From the NCBI GenBank assembly GCA_016931515.1, contig JAFGEQ010000009.1, positions 124,001 through 188,000 of the forward strand: 64,000 nucleotides of DNA, in the 5' to 3' direction. A program made the translations under genes and the position numbers. This document shows, piece by piece, positions 1 through 9,889 of this stretch. The notes beneath the pieces were generated by a model. That model was given only the letters and a program-made list of their open reading frames with translations. It did not search any database and was not told the DNA's origin. Every line of letters begins with the position of its first letter. The stretch's first letter is position 1. This stretch comes from a candidate division CSSED10-310 bacterium (GTDB lineage: Bacteria; CSSED10-310).

Positions 1-97
1 AGCATTCCGCGGAGAACGAGTTCTTGTTGATTGAATAATTACCGCGGACCATCTCAAATTATATGCTTCCTTTCACGATGCGTCAACCGTTTGCGAA

Positions 98-126
98 TTG
101 ACAATTTTTCGGGCATCATATTAGAT
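98..126 (+). promoter_or_regulatory. candidate sigma70-type promoter for the lamin-tail gene
   Basis: A perfect -35 hexamer TTGACA at 98-103 is followed after 17 bases by a weak -10 TTAGAT at 121-126. The -10 lies inside a short dyad (GCATC at 113-117, GATGC at 124-128). The leader to the ATG at 216 would be about 85 bases. The rest of bases 1-215 shows nothing I can name. The -10 is poor, so this is tentative. Confidence 0.35.
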
Positions 127-215
127 GCTCGCGTGGTGATCCATCCCAATGCGTTCAATCGTTTCAGGTCCGCCATGTCAGCACCTTTTGCTTCCTATCG
201 ACAGGGGGTCGCAAG

Positions 216-3200
216 ATGAAAAATAAAGGGGTTTTATTCAGCCTGATTTTTATCGGATTGATCTCAGCATCTCCCCGGATCATGGCAAACGTCGTGATCA
301 ATGAAATCCTGTACGACCCGACAGGCTCCGATACGGGTTTTGAATTCGTTGAACTGGTCAATAATGGATCGGAATCTTTCGATCTGACAGGATTCGAACT
401 CAAACTTGCCGACAGCAACTACTATGCTTTCGCTTCTTTTCAGCTCCCCGCCAATCAGAGGGTCGTCGTTCATAACAATCTGACAGGGGACGATACCCCG
501 ACGGATCTGTTTACCGGACCGCTGGCCAATATGGGAAATACCAGCGGCAGTGTTGCTCTGTTCAGTGGGCCCCACTCCAGCGGTAACATCGTCGATTTCA
601 TGCAGTACGGTGCCGGTGGTCAGCAGTGGCAAAGCGTAGCCGTGGATGCCGCTATATGGACGCAGGATGATTTTACCGACGATGTCGCAGAAGGAATATC
701 GGTGAATCTGGACCCCGATGGAATCGACAACAACGTATCAACCGACTGGACCGGTTGTGATCCGACGGAAAATGGCATTAATTGCCAACCTGCTTCACCG
801 ACCGAGACTCCAACGGTCCCAACCGCAACACCTCCTCCTCCAACAAATACTCCGACTGCAAGCACTCCACCGACCCATACCCCCACATCAACGGCAACAC
901 CCAGCCCGACAACCACCCCGTCCTCACCCGCTACGTCAACTCCGACAGAAGCGCCTACCATAACGCCAACACCCGAGCCAACCATGACTCCCGCGGAAGC
1001 GCCGGTCCTCATCAATGAGGTGTTTTACGATCCCATGGGAGTCGACACCGGTTTTGAATGGATCGAACTCATCAATGTCAGTCCGATGCCCGTCAACCTA
1101 TTGTCATGGGTTCTGAGGCCTGATAGCGCTGACTATTTTACTTTTCCCGAGTTCGTAATCGAATCCGGTGCCAGGGTTCTGGTGCATATCAACACGGAGG
1201 GAACTTCCTCGGGATCTGAACTCTATGCCGGACTCTCGCAGAATATGGGAAATACATCCGGCAGCATCGTTCTCTTTTCGGGAACTCCCTTTTCAATCGA
1301 CACGATCGTTGATTTTGTCGAATATGGCGCTGGAAGTCAGACTTGGGAATCCCTTGCGGTGGCCGCCGGAATATGGACAGCCGGCGATTTTGCAACCGAT
1401 GTCGAAGAAGGGTATTCGCTGAACCGGTTCCCCGATGCCATCGATACCAACATATCGTCGGATTGGTCGCAATGCGAGCATTCCTTTCTCGCGGAAAACT
1501 GCATCCCGCCAACTGCCACACCAAGCTCATCCCCGACATCACTACCAACATCAACACCGTCACCGACTGCAAGTCCGGGCACAGGCACTCCGACCGAAAC
1601 ACCGACTGCAACACCCACCGTAGAGCCCACACAGGCTTCCGGTGTGACGATCAATGAAGTTCTCTATAATCCACAGGGAAACGATACCGGGCTTGAGTTT
1701 ATTGAACTTGTCAACACATCCGGCTCACCTGTTGAGCTGACCGGGTTCGATCTTAAACCGGATACATCCTCGTATTACACTTTTCCGGCCTTCATTCTGA
1801 GCGCCGGCGAACGGGTCGTGGTTCGAGTGAATACGTCGGGGGATAACACGGAGCATGAGCTGTTCACCGGTCCAACCAGCAACATGGGTAATTCCACGGG
1901 ATTTGTTGCGTTGTTCAACAACTCGACGCATGGGGCATCAACGATTGTCGACTATGTTGAATTCGGTGCCGGAGGCCAAACCTGGGAATCGGCTGCTGTC
2001 AGCGCAGGTATTTGGACAGCGGGTGATTATGTTCCGATGATCGAAGAAGGATTATCCATGAACCTGGATCCGGATGGGTTTGATACGAATCAATCCTACG
2101 ATTGGGCTGCCTGCGATCCGAGTATGAACACAGTAAACTGTGAAACCATCCCGACTGCTTCTCCGACCCCAACCATGCCTACCGGCACACCGACTGCAAC
2201 GGCGGAACCCACATCGACCCCACCCGCCAGACAGGGTGTTGTTATCAACGAGATCCTGTTCGATCCAGCCGGAACCGATACAGGCTTCGAATTTATCGAG
2301 TTGTATAACAACAGTACCGATCCAGTGCTTTTAACTGGATTCGACCTCAAACCTGACTCCAGTGCGTATTATACATTCCCCGATTTCACACTGCAGCCCA
2401 ATGCCTACGTTGTCGTACATGTCAACACCAGTGGAACCGATACGCTCACCGACCTGTATACCGGCGTTTCATCAAATATGGGCAACTCGGCCGGCTTCGC
2501 AGCGCTGTTTGATGATGTGACCCACAGCGCTTCGACTCTGATCGACTACCTGGAGTACGGAGCGGGTGGTCAAACATGGGAGAGTTCTGCGGAAGATGCC
2601 GGAATATGGACTGGCGGAGATTATATTCCGGTACCGGACCCGGAAGGCAGTTCCCTGAATCTCTGCCCGAATGGCGAAGACCGCAACTCCAGCCATAACT
2701 GGCAGCTTGATACCATCAGTGAAGGATCTGCAAATACATGCTCCGAACCAACACCCACACCAACTGACACATCAACTCCTACACCGACAAGCACACCCAC
2801 TCGTACACCAACCCCCCGCCCAACTGTTGAACCGATTATCCGGTTGGCGGGATTCGGTGATACGAACTATCGTTTCCAGACGGGCGGAGACATTCAGATT
2901 CTGGCATGGATTACCGATCCGGAAAACGATATCGCAACTGTGAACGTTATGCTCGGAGGCGAAACTATTGCAGAGCTTTTTGATGATGGCTTACACGGGG
3001 ATTTCGGTCATTCAGACGGCATCTATGGGCTAAGTATGGAACGGTTGCCTCCCACCCAGAATCCTGATCCAGGGGGCGGATTGCTCAGACTTCAATTGCG
3101 TATTGTCGCTGTTGATACACACGGCTTCAGCAGTCATGTCTGGCCGATGTTTACAGTCGATCCGGGAACAGGTTACGGATTCACACAACGTCCTGGATGG

Positions 3201-3569
3201 GAAACTCTGGATACAACCATTGCCGGTTCAGCAGGAACGGGCGATGACCGACCGCGTATCTTTATGGCGGGATTCATGGACACGCGGGTCTCCGCTTCCC
3301 GTGGAGGTCAGTTTACTTTGCTTGCCGTAACAGCCGCCTCCTCCCAGGTGAGTGGGGTTGAATTGTATTATCAGGGATTTCCAACCGGAGTGATGCTTTT
3401 CGATAACGGACAGCATAATGATTTCAATGCAGGTGACGGTGTCTTTGGCCTGTCGATATCGATCGAAGCGGGTGAACTGGAAGCCGGTTTTTACCCGTTT
3501 CAGTTGAGAGCGATCGGAGCGAACGGTGCACTGAGTGATTTGTGGCCCTATCTGACAATTTCTGAATAG
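216..3569 (+). CDS. secreted protein with four lamin-tail (LTD) domains joined by Thr/Pro linkers
   Basis: This 1117-residue protein starts with a signal peptide (a short basic stretch, then a hydrophobic core, cleavage near residue 24). Four homologous lamin-tail domains follow at about residues 25-190, 262-430, 476-640 and 673-840. Each opens with a VxINExxxDPxGxDTGxE-type motif and carries conserved NMGNxxG and YGAGGQxWES-type segments. They are separated by low-complexity Thr/Pro/Ser linkers. The last 240 residues hold two copies of a different domain with a D(N/D)GxHxDFxxxDGxxGLS motif. LTD domains in bacteria occur on secreted or surface proteins, often near nucleases or adhesins; no catalytic domain is visible here. 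The start is supported by the signal peptide and a G-rich Shine-Dalgarno sequence (AGGGGG) upstream. No cell-wall anchor or C-terminal sorting signal is seen. A structural or adhesive surface role is inference. Confidence 0.8.
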   Translation: MKNKGVLFSLIFIGLISASPRIMANVVINEILYDPTGSDTGFEFVELVNNGSESFDLTGFELKLADSNYYAFASFQLPANQRVVVHNNLTGDDTPTDLFTGPLANMGNTSGSVALFSGPHSSGNIVDFMQYGAGGQQWQSVAVDAAIWTQDDFTDDVAEGISVNLDPDGIDNNVSTDWTGCDPTENGINCQPASPTETPTVPTATPPPPTNTPTASTPPTHTPTSTATPSPTTTPSSPATSTPTEAPTITPTPEPTMTPAEAPVLINEVFYDPMGVDTGFEWIELINVSPMPVNLLSWVLRPDSADYFTFPEFVIESGARVLVHINTEGTSSGSELYAGLSQNMGNTSGSIVLFSGTPFSIDTIVDFVEYGAGSQTWESLAVAAGIWTAGDFATDVEEGYSLNRFPDAIDTNISSDWSQCEHSFLAENCIPPTATPSSSPTSLPTSTPSPTASPGTGTPTETPTATPTVEPTQASGVTINEVLYNPQGNDTGLEFIELVNTSGSPVELTGFDLKPDTSSYYTFPAFILSAGERVVVRVNTSGDNTEHELFTGPTSNMGNSTGFVALFNNSTHGASTIVDYVEFGAGGQTWESAAVSAGIWTAGDYVPMIEEGLSMNLDPDGFDTNQSYDWAACDPSMNTVNCETIPTASPTPTMPTGTPTATAEPTSTPPARQGVVINEILFDPAGTDTGFEFIELYNNSTDPVLLTGFDLKPDSSAYYTFPDFTLQPNAYVVVHVNTSGTDTLTDLYTGVSSNMGNSAGFAALFDDVTHSASTLIDYLEYGAGGQTWESSAEDAGIWTGGDYIPVPDPEGSSLNLCPNGEDRNSSHNWQLDTISEGSANTCSEPTPTPTDTSTPTPTSTPTRTPTPRPTVEPIIRLAGFGDTNYRFQTGGDIQILAWITDPENDIATVNVMLGGETIAELFDDGLHGDFGHSDGIYGLSMERLPPTQNPDPGGGLLRLQLRIVAVDTHGFSSHVWPMFTVDPGTGYGFTQRPGWETLDTTIAGSAGTGDDRPRIFMAGFMDTRVSASRGGQFTLLAVTAASSQVSGVELYYQGFPTGVMLFDNGQHNDFNAGDGVFGLSISIEAGELEAGFYPFQLRAIGANGALSDLWPYLTISE
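288..2740 (+). repeat. four tandem lamin-tail coding units with T/P linkers
   Basis: Four divergent coding repeats begin near 288, 1003, 1645 and 2236. The intervening linkers lie at about 789-1002, 1507-1641 and 2147-2235, with a fourth at 2743-2832 before the C-terminal domains. Linkers are built of ACN and CCN codons, giving strong strand asymmetry. Linker length shrinks along the gene (about 70, 45, 30 and 30 residues). The pattern fits internal domain duplication. Confidence 0.75.
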
Positions 3570-3584
3570 GAAAATGCATACTTT

Positions 3585-6464
3585 ATGAAGATTCCGGACC
3601 GAAGAAAAACGCGCCAGCTCCGGTCAGCTTTGAAAAGCCGACTTAGCGGTGAGGCATATTTCGATGATCAAACACGACTTCAATATTCCACGGCTGCTTG
3701 CATGTATAGAGTTTTTCCCTCCGCCGTCGTCATGCCCAGGGATGGAGATGACGTATCTGAAACCGTGCGAATCGCCAGGGACCTGGGTATTCCAGTCACG
3801 GCACGCGGCGCAGGAGTCGGTCTGACGGGAGGTTGTCTCGGCAACGGGATCATTGTCGATTTTTCTAGACATATGAACCGGATTCTATCGATTGATGTAT
3901 CGGAACAGCGGGTTATCGTCGAGCCAGGGGTGGTGCAGAATGATCTCGACCGAGCCTTGCGTAAACACGGATTGTTTTTTCCACCGGATCCGTCCAGCCA
4001 TATGTATTCGACTATCGGTGGGATGGTCGGTAATAATGCAGCCGGACCGCATTCTATAAAGTACGGAGCCACGCGCGACTATGTTCTGTCGGTGTCGGCA
4101 ATCTGTGGTGATGGAGAAGAGGTCACGTTTGAGAACAGTATGCGTTGGGTTGAACTGCCGGATGGTCGCGTCCGCAGACTGGCTGAGAGCCTTCATCGAA
4201 TATTGACTCCCAATGAGAGCATTATTCAGACATATTTGCCCAAAACCCGTAAAAACTCAAGTGGTTACAGGATAGATGGAATCGTCGAGGGCGACTGTCT
4301 CCATATGGCTCGCCTGATGGCTGCTTCCGAAGGCACACTGGGTGTATTTACAGGACTTGAGCTGGCGATCAGACCTATCCCGGGAGCCGCCGGCATGATT
4401 TTGCTGATGTTTGATTCAGTGCAGGCGAGTTGCGAAGCAGTGCCAATGCTTGCAGCCATGAATCCAAGCATGCTTGAGATCATGGAATCCACCTTTATTG
4501 AACTGGTTCGACAGAGTGCGTTCGATGTCGGAGTTCCTTTCCCAAGAAATCTTCAATCGCTGCTGCTCGTGGAGTTCGATGGTGATTCAGCGGACGAAGT
4601 GAGTGATCGAATACAAGCCGTTGAACGCATGTTCATTGGACCGGGACGACTCGCAATCGGATCCCGGAGAGGAATTCAGGCTGCAGAACGAGCTCGGCTT
4701 GATCGTGTACGGAGAGCAGCCAGCCCGATCCTCAATCGATATCCAGCACCTTATAAACCGATTAAATTCATTGAAGATACAGCTGTTCCGGTAGATTTTC
4801 TTCCCCAATATATCCGAGAGCTGCATCAAATGTTTAAAAAGTTTTCTCTTCGCGGCGTTATCTATGGGCATGCCGGTGACGGACATATCCATGTGAATCC
4901 TCTCTTCGACATGAACGACTCCGATCTGATCCGTAAAATGCACGGAATTGCCGAACACACGAATGATCTGATCAGGGATTTTAGGGGCACACTATCCGGT
5001 GAACATGGAGACGGTTTGCTTCGCACGCCGTTCCTTCCGGACTTTTTTGGCCCGGCATTTCCGATTTTTCAATCGGTTAAGGCTCTCTTCGATCCGGAAT
5101 CGCTTCTGAATCCCGGGAAAATCATTCAGACCGAACCGCGTTCCTTCACAGATAATATCAAACTGAACGATCATCGCCGGATCCGATACACGGAGTCCAT
5201 GCTGGACATCGGCGATGTCACCAACAATCTTTTTAAATGCAGCAACTGTGGTGCATGCCGCCAGTATTGCCCGGTTTTTATCGCAACAATCGACGAACGG
5301 ACAACCCCCAGAAGCAAAGCCAACCTGTTGACTCGGATTATCAGCGGTGAGTTTCCCTCCGAAAATGAAGTCGTGTCACCGGATCACCGACAGGTATTCG
5401 ATTTCTGCATCCAGTGCGGCACATGTCTGACCGAATGTCCTTCAGGCGTCGATATTCCTCGTCTGATGCAACTGGCAAAACACGTCAGTAACGATCATAA
5501 CGGTTTGTCTTTGAAGGACAGGTTGATTGCCGAAACCGGTTTAACGGTCTCCATGGGACGAATTTTACCGACGATGAGTAATTCGGTTTTGAATAATCCG
5601 ATCTTCAGAAAAGCGCTCGAGATGAGTCTCGGCCTCGCGGCGGAAAGAGACCTGGCTCCTTTCGAGGATGTCGACCTGAGCTCGATTGCGCACGATATAT
5701 CGTTTGGAGGCGGGCAGACGATTGTTTACTTCCCGGGTTGTACGGCAATCGCGAATGATCCCTGGGGTGAAGGAGCCGCAACATTATCCCTTTTGGCGCA
5801 TCACGGGTATGCTCCTTACATCCCCGACCTGAAATGTTGCGGAATCGCGTCTATTTCCATGGGGCTTCTGGAAAGTGTCCGGCCGCAGGCCGAAGCGAAT
5901 GTCCGCCTGTTGCACGAGATAACCAGAGGAGGAACTCTGGTAGTTTGCAGTTCACCCAGTTGTGGTCTGGCCTTGCGACATGAATATCCCCAGCTTCTCG
6001 ACACAGTAGAATCACGTGAAGTTGCCTCAAGAGTGCGTGATATCCATGAATTTTTTGTGGAGTTGTTGAGTAACGGTCGTCTGGACTCCCGATTCCAGCC
6101 CAATGAGATCCGTGTTGCCGTACAGCAACCGTGTCACGCGCGTGCTGCAGGAATCGGGGAATATCCGATCCGGCTGTTGGAGATGATTCCCGGAATGAAA
6201 GTTCATCGTTTGGAACCTCGCTGTTGTGGTATTGCAGGCACATACGGTATGAAGAAAAAAAATTATGAATTTTCATTCAAGATCGGCGAACGATTGTTTC
6301 GGGAGATCCGAATGGTCAATCCGGACCTTGTTGTTTCAGCTTGTGGAACCTGCCGGATTCAGATCGAAGCAGCCACCGGTTTCAAGACTATTCATCCGGC
6401 ATCACTTCTTGCTGAAGCCTACGGATTATTACCGGCGAAGCCCGGTATCCTCAAGCATTCTTGA
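3585..6464 (+). CDS. FAD- and 4Fe-4S-containing 2-hydroxyacid dehydrogenase fusion (YdiJ / D-lactate dehydrogenase type)
   Basis: The 959-residue protein combines three parts. Residues 1-510 are a PCMH-type FAD-binding domain (GAGVGLTGGCLGNG, PPDPSS, GGMVGNNAAGPHSIKYG) and a FAD-oxidase C-terminal domain with HAGDGHIHVNP, GEHGDG and LNPGKI. Residues 540-630 hold two ferredoxin-like clusters, CSNCGACRQYCP and CIQCGTCLTECP. The C-terminal third has two cysteine-rich CCG domains (FPGCT, KCCGIA, QQPCH, RCCGIAGTYG, SACGTC) as in GlpC and heterodisulfide-reductase subunits. Known relatives oxidise D-lactate, glycolate or D-2-hydroxyglutarate and pass electrons through Fe-S centres to the membrane pool. 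The substrate cannot be read from sequence. All key cysteines are present. It follows the lamin-tail gene by 15 bases but shares no obvious function with it. The Shine-Dalgarno sequence is weak. Confidence 0.85.
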   Translation: MKIPDRRKTRQLRSALKSRLSGEAYFDDQTRLQYSTAACMYRVFPSAVVMPRDGDDVSETVRIARDLGIPVTARGAGVGLTGGCLGNGIIVDFSRHMNRILSIDVSEQRVIVEPGVVQNDLDRALRKHGLFFPPDPSSHMYSTIGGMVGNNAAGPHSIKYGATRDYVLSVSAICGDGEEVTFENSMRWVELPDGRVRRLAESLHRILTPNESIIQTYLPKTRKNSSGYRIDGIVEGDCLHMARLMAASEGTLGVFTGLELAIRPIPGAAGMILLMFDSVQASCEAVPMLAAMNPSMLEIMESTFIELVRQSAFDVGVPFPRNLQSLLLVEFDGDSADEVSDRIQAVERMFIGPGRLAIGSRRGIQAAERARLDRVRRAASPILNRYPAPYKPIKFIEDTAVPVDFLPQYIRELHQMFKKFSLRGVIYGHAGDGHIHVNPLFDMNDSDLIRKMHGIAEHTNDLIRDFRGTLSGEHGDGLLRTPFLPDFFGPAFPIFQSVKALFDPESLLNPGKIIQTEPRSFTDNIKLNDHRRIRYTESMLDIGDVTNNLFKCSNCGACRQYCPVFIATIDERTTPRSKANLLTRIISGEFPSENEVVSPDHRQVFDFCIQCGTCLTECPSGVDIPRLMQLAKHVSNDHNGLSLKDRLIAETGLTVSMGRILPTMSNSVLNNPIFRKALEMSLGLAAERDLAPFEDVDLSSIAHDISFGGGQTIVYFPGCTAIANDPWGEGAATLSLLAHHGYAPYIPDLKCCGIASISMGLLESVRPQAEANVRLLHEITRGGTLVVCSSPSCGLALRHEYPQLLDTVESREVASRVRDIHEFFVELLSNGRLDSRFQPNEIRVAVQQPCHARAAGIGEYPIRLLEMIPGMKVHRLEPRCCGIAGTYGMKKKNYEFSFKIGERLFREIRMVNPDLVVSACGTCRIQIEAATGFKTIHPASLLAEAYGLLPAKPGILKHS

Positions 6465-6477
6465 CGGACGCAGCCTG

Positions 6478-8808
6478 TTAATCATCATTTTCGTCGTTAT
6501 CGCCTGCGCTGAGCATCAGTTCGGCGATACCGCAAGTTGCGAGTTGTCGTTCGATCATCTGAACCGAATCGAAACGGTCATCCGGATCTTTTTCCATGCA
6601 TTTCAGAACCAGGTCGTTGAGCCATAGCGGGATATCCGGGTTGAGATCAACCGGAGGAATGGGGATTTTTTCCACCTGGTCAACAAGAATCTGGAACGAA
6701 TCCGTGTTTGAAAAGGGAGGTTTCCCTGTACATGTTTCATACAGAATTGTACCCAGTGAATAGATATCGCTTCGTGGATCAGTCGGCTCGCCTTTTGCCT
6801 GTTCAGGACTCATGTAATCCGGTGTGCCGACGACAAACTCGGTATTACTTTCCATCGCACTTTCGATAACCGTGGCAATACCGAAATCCACAAGTTTCAC
6901 GACGCCTTCATCATTGATCAGTATATTCTGGGGTTTAATATCCCTGTGAACAATACCTCGTCGATGAGCTGCCCATAGTCCGCGGCAAGCCTGCGTCATT
7001 ATCGGGATGATTTCTTCCGTTTGAAGAACACCCTTAGCACGAATAATCGTTTTCAAATCCCGGCTGTGAAAAAATTCCATACTGATATACAGGTGGTTTT
7101 CAAGTTTTTCAAAATCATACAGCTGAATGACATTTTCATGGTGAACCTTACGGGCAAGGGTCACCTCCCGCTTGAAGCGCTGAACCATTTCCTGATTGTG
7201 TATGTATTTTGATTTCAAGAGTTTCAGTGCAACTTCGATACTGAGTTCCTTATCAAGCGCACGGTATACCTCGCCCATACCGCCCGATCCCGCTTTTTCC
7301 TTGATGATATAGCGATTTGCAACCATTTTTCCTGGAGAAAACTGGTGGGGCATCGTTGTTGCGTTGTTGTTGCTGCTCTCAAGGATAACCCGTGTCAGTC
7401 GATCCAGACGTTCCCTGACATCTTTAAAGTCAAGATCGAAAGCGGACAACTCTTTGAACAGTTTGTGAGCTTGTTCATATTGACCGCGGGAATCAAAGGA
7501 GCATGCCAGTTCGTATTTGGTTTCCTGGTTATCGGGGGATACGGATTCTTCCACCAGAAATTTAAGGTATTGGTCGTAGGCCAATTCAAAATTACCCCGG
7601 CGCAAAAAAGCAAGTCCCAGAGCATTCCGGATGGACGGAAATCTTTCTCCCTGACCCCATGCCTTCTGTAAAACCCGGATCGCATCCTCCAGTTTTCCGA
7701 GTTCCATGAAAATTTCACCGGCTTTCAGCGGCTCACCGGCTTCCGCATACAATTGCGCCGCCTTTTCCCTCTCCCCCAGTTTTTCCCTGAGCTCCGCCGC
7801 TTTACCGGGATAACCGGTTTTCTCAAATAAGATGGATGCCTTCAGCCAGTTTTTAGTCTTCAGAAACATGTCGATGGCTTTTCGGCTGTTATTTGCCAGA
7901 TGGTACAATTCGCCAGCGCGACCATACTCCCCGGCGTTCTCGTACGCCTCTGCAGCCAGTTGATATTCCCCGAGTTCATCAGCCAATCTGGCGGCCCTTG
8001 CAAAACGACGATCCTTCAGCAGGCTTTGTATTTTCAGGAGTCCTGCCTGATGGTCTTTTCCAAGTTCTTCGTAGATCAGTGCAGCGGCATCAAGCTTCCC
8101 CGCCTTCTCCAGATAGGTGGCAGCCGTCTTCAGGTCCCCGCTTTTCCGGCACATCTCGACCGCTTTATCTAGCTCATCACTCTGGAAATAATAGCGTGCA
8201 GCCAGGTCAAAGCGCTCAATTTCCTCGTAGGCTTTTGCCAGCATCAGAGTCAATTCCCGACGCGTTTTCTGAATATCCTGGTGTGGCGAATCCGTTTTGA
8301 AAGCCAAATCCTTGAGTTCTTTTTCGATGCAGGTCGCTCCCCGCTTGTAATCCCCGCGTTCCATGTACAGTTCACCGGCACGCCGATGGTTACCGGAACT
8401 TTCATACATAATTGCGGCATCAGTGATGGCGCCGGATTTATCGAACATTTCAGCCGCGAGCAGCGGAAAACCTGCTCGCTTATACATCTCACCCGCTTTA
8501 TAGAATTCCTTGATTTGAATGAATAATTCCGCAGCCTTCACAAATTGGTTCGCCTTGACAAAACATGCGGCTGCATCTCCTGTGCGCCCGATTCGCTTCA
8601 ACAGCATGGCGGAACGATCATAGGCACGAGCCTTGGAGTACATCTCCAGCGCCTTCTCGTACTCACCTCCATCCTGGTACAGATCACCTGCGCCCTGATA
8701 GTCGCCGCGTCGAGCCAGTTTTTGAGCCAATCGGTTGAACTTCAAGTGAAAACCTCCAAGAATCTGCCGCCCTGCCATTTTATAATGAAAAATCGGATTC
8801 GTCGACAT
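6478..8808 (-). CDS. TPR-repeat Ser/Thr protein kinase with C-terminal kinase domain
   Basis: The 776-residue protein has about 470 residues of helical TPR/SNAP-like repeats (recurring GDYxxAGDLY-type units with A, G and Y at helix contacts), followed by a full Hanks-type kinase domain from about residue 500. Kinase motifs are complete: glycine loop GSGGMGEVY, lysine in VALKLL, catalytic HRDIKPQN, DFG in VDFGIA and SPEQAKGE in the activation-loop end. There is no membrane span, so it should be a cytosolic kinase. Most bacterial Hanks kinases have the kinase first, then a membrane span and sensor; here the repeats come first. It faces the GTPase gene across a 75-base divergent gap and converges on the dehydrogenase gene. 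Substrates are unknown. Confidence 0.85.
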   Translation of the reverse strand: MSTNPIFHYKMAGRQILGGFHLKFNRLAQKLARRGDYQGAGDLYQDGGEYEKALEMYSKARAYDRSAMLLKRIGRTGDAAACFVKANQFVKAAELFIQIKEFYKAGEMYKRAGFPLLAAEMFDKSGAITDAAIMYESSGNHRRAGELYMERGDYKRGATCIEKELKDLAFKTDSPHQDIQKTRRELTLMLAKAYEEIERFDLAARYYFQSDELDKAVEMCRKSGDLKTAATYLEKAGKLDAAALIYEELGKDHQAGLLKIQSLLKDRRFARAARLADELGEYQLAAEAYENAGEYGRAGELYHLANNSRKAIDMFLKTKNWLKASILFEKTGYPGKAAELREKLGEREKAAQLYAEAGEPLKAGEIFMELGKLEDAIRVLQKAWGQGERFPSIRNALGLAFLRRGNFELAYDQYLKFLVEESVSPDNQETKYELACSFDSRGQYEQAHKLFKELSAFDLDFKDVRERLDRLTRVILESSNNNATTMPHQFSPGKMVANRYIIKEKAGSGGMGEVYRALDKELSIEVALKLLKSKYIHNQEMVQRFKREVTLARKVHHENVIQLYDFEKLENHLYISMEFFHSRDLKTIIRAKGVLQTEEIIPIMTQACRGLWAAHRRGIVHRDIKPQNILINDEGVVKLVDFGIATVIESAMESNTEFVVGTPDYMSPEQAKGEPTDPRSDIYSLGTILYETCTGKPPFSNTDSFQILVDQVEKIPIPPVDLNPDIPLWLNDLVLKCMEKDPDDRFDSVQMIERQLATCGIAELMLSAGDNDENDD

Positions 8809-8883
8809 AGAATTCCCAGTTTTCTTTACGGGCGAATTTTGTTAATTTTATGAGCGAACATATTCCCGATGCGAGGTGAATGA

Positions 8884-9861
8884 ATGCCCGCTAATCTCAC
8901 TCCACAATACAAATCCGCAGAAGCCCGATATAAAAGCGCGCAAAGCATTCAGGAAAAAATCGATGCACTGGAAGAAATGTATCGGACGATACCGAAGCAC
9001 AAGGGAACCGAAAAGTTATGTGCCGATATTAAACAACGGCTTTCGAAGGCGCGGCAGCAGCAGGAGCAGGCCGGCCGATCCACCAAAAAGGGTGTTTCGT
9101 TTCATGTACCCCGGGAAGGTGCGGCACAAATTACTCTCGCAGGACTACCCAACAGCGGCAAATCATCGATTGTCAGCGGTTTTACAAACGCTGCGGCGAC
9201 CGTGGCTGATTATCCTTTCACGACCCAGCGGCCTTTACCCGGTATGTTATCCTGGGAAAATGTTCAATTCCAGCTGATCGACCTGCCGGCATTATCGCGA
9301 GATTTTTTTGAGCCCTATATTCCCAGCCTGATCCGCGTGAGTGATATGGTAATGGTCGTTGTCGATCTCGAAAATATCGAAGGATTTGAAGTCGTGCATG
9401 ATATCCTCCTTGATAATAAAATAGAACTGGTTCCTTCTTTCAAAGATGCGGATTACCACTCCCGTATCGTGCGGATTCCAGCAATTGTATGTGCCACGAA
9501 AAAGGATTGTCCCGATTCGGCAATCAGCCTGGAGTTACTGCGTGAAGTTTCAGGAAATTTGGAAGTGCTGACCATTGAGAGTCGGAATCCGGCGGATGCT
9601 CATCGCCTTGGGCGGACAATTTTCGAGCATCTGGATCTGGTCAGGGTCTACACCAAGGCACCCGGGAAAGAGGCGAACATGAACACGCCGATCGTGATCC
9701 GCAAAGGGTCCACATTGATGGATGTCACGTCCGAAATCCACAAGGATTTTTCGGAGGACATGAAGTATGCGAGAGTGTGGGGATCGGGTAAATTTGATGG
9801 ACAGAGAATTCAGCGGGATTATATTATCGAAGAGGGTGATATCTTCGAGTTCAAGGTTTGA
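8884..9861 (+). CDS. Obg/DRG-type GTPase with C-terminal TGS domain
   Basis: The 325-residue protein has a basic helical N-terminus, then a TRAFAC GTPase domain with G1 GLPNSGKSS, a G2 threonine in the FTTQRP segment, G3 DLPA and a G4-like TKKD. The C-terminus (about 262-325) reads as a TGS domain, as in the DRG/ThrRS/SpoT group. DRG-type GTPases act on translation or ribosomes; bacterial members of this size are poorly studied. The start ATG is preceded by GAGGTGAA at good spacing. The G3 motif has Ala-Leu in place of the usual Gly after DLPA, so hydrolysis geometry may differ. The PilZ gene follows 28 bases downstream. Confidence 0.8.
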   Translation: MPANLTPQYKSAEARYKSAQSIQEKIDALEEMYRTIPKHKGTEKLCADIKQRLSKARQQQEQAGRSTKKGVSFHVPREGAAQITLAGLPNSGKSSIVSGFTNAAATVADYPFTTQRPLPGMLSWENVQFQLIDLPALSRDFFEPYIPSLIRVSDMVMVVVDLENIEGFEVVHDILLDNKIELVPSFKDADYHSRIVRIPAIVCATKKDCPDSAISLELLREVSGNLEVLTIESRNPADAHRLGRTIFEHLDLVRVYTKAPGKEANMNTPIVIRKGSTLMDVTSEIHKDFSEDMKYARVWGSGKFDGQRIQRDYIIEEGDIFEFKV

Positions 9862-9889
9862 GAAACATGGAATGCATATCGAGGCAAAA

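Noticed and set aside
31-219. 62-residue frame at the window start
   Set aside because: It begins without a Shine-Dalgarno sequence, contains the candidate promoter and ends just after the start of the lamin-tail gene.
620-1015. 131-residue Val/Gly-rich reading frame on the minus strand
   Set aside because: It is the reverse complement of a Thr/Pro linker in the lamin-tail gene; the codon bias of ACN/CCN produces Gly/Val-rich shadows. No Shine-Dalgarno sequence or homology.
1337-1654. Similar Gly/Val-rich frame opposite the second linker
   Set aside because: Shadow of the coding strand, same reason as above.
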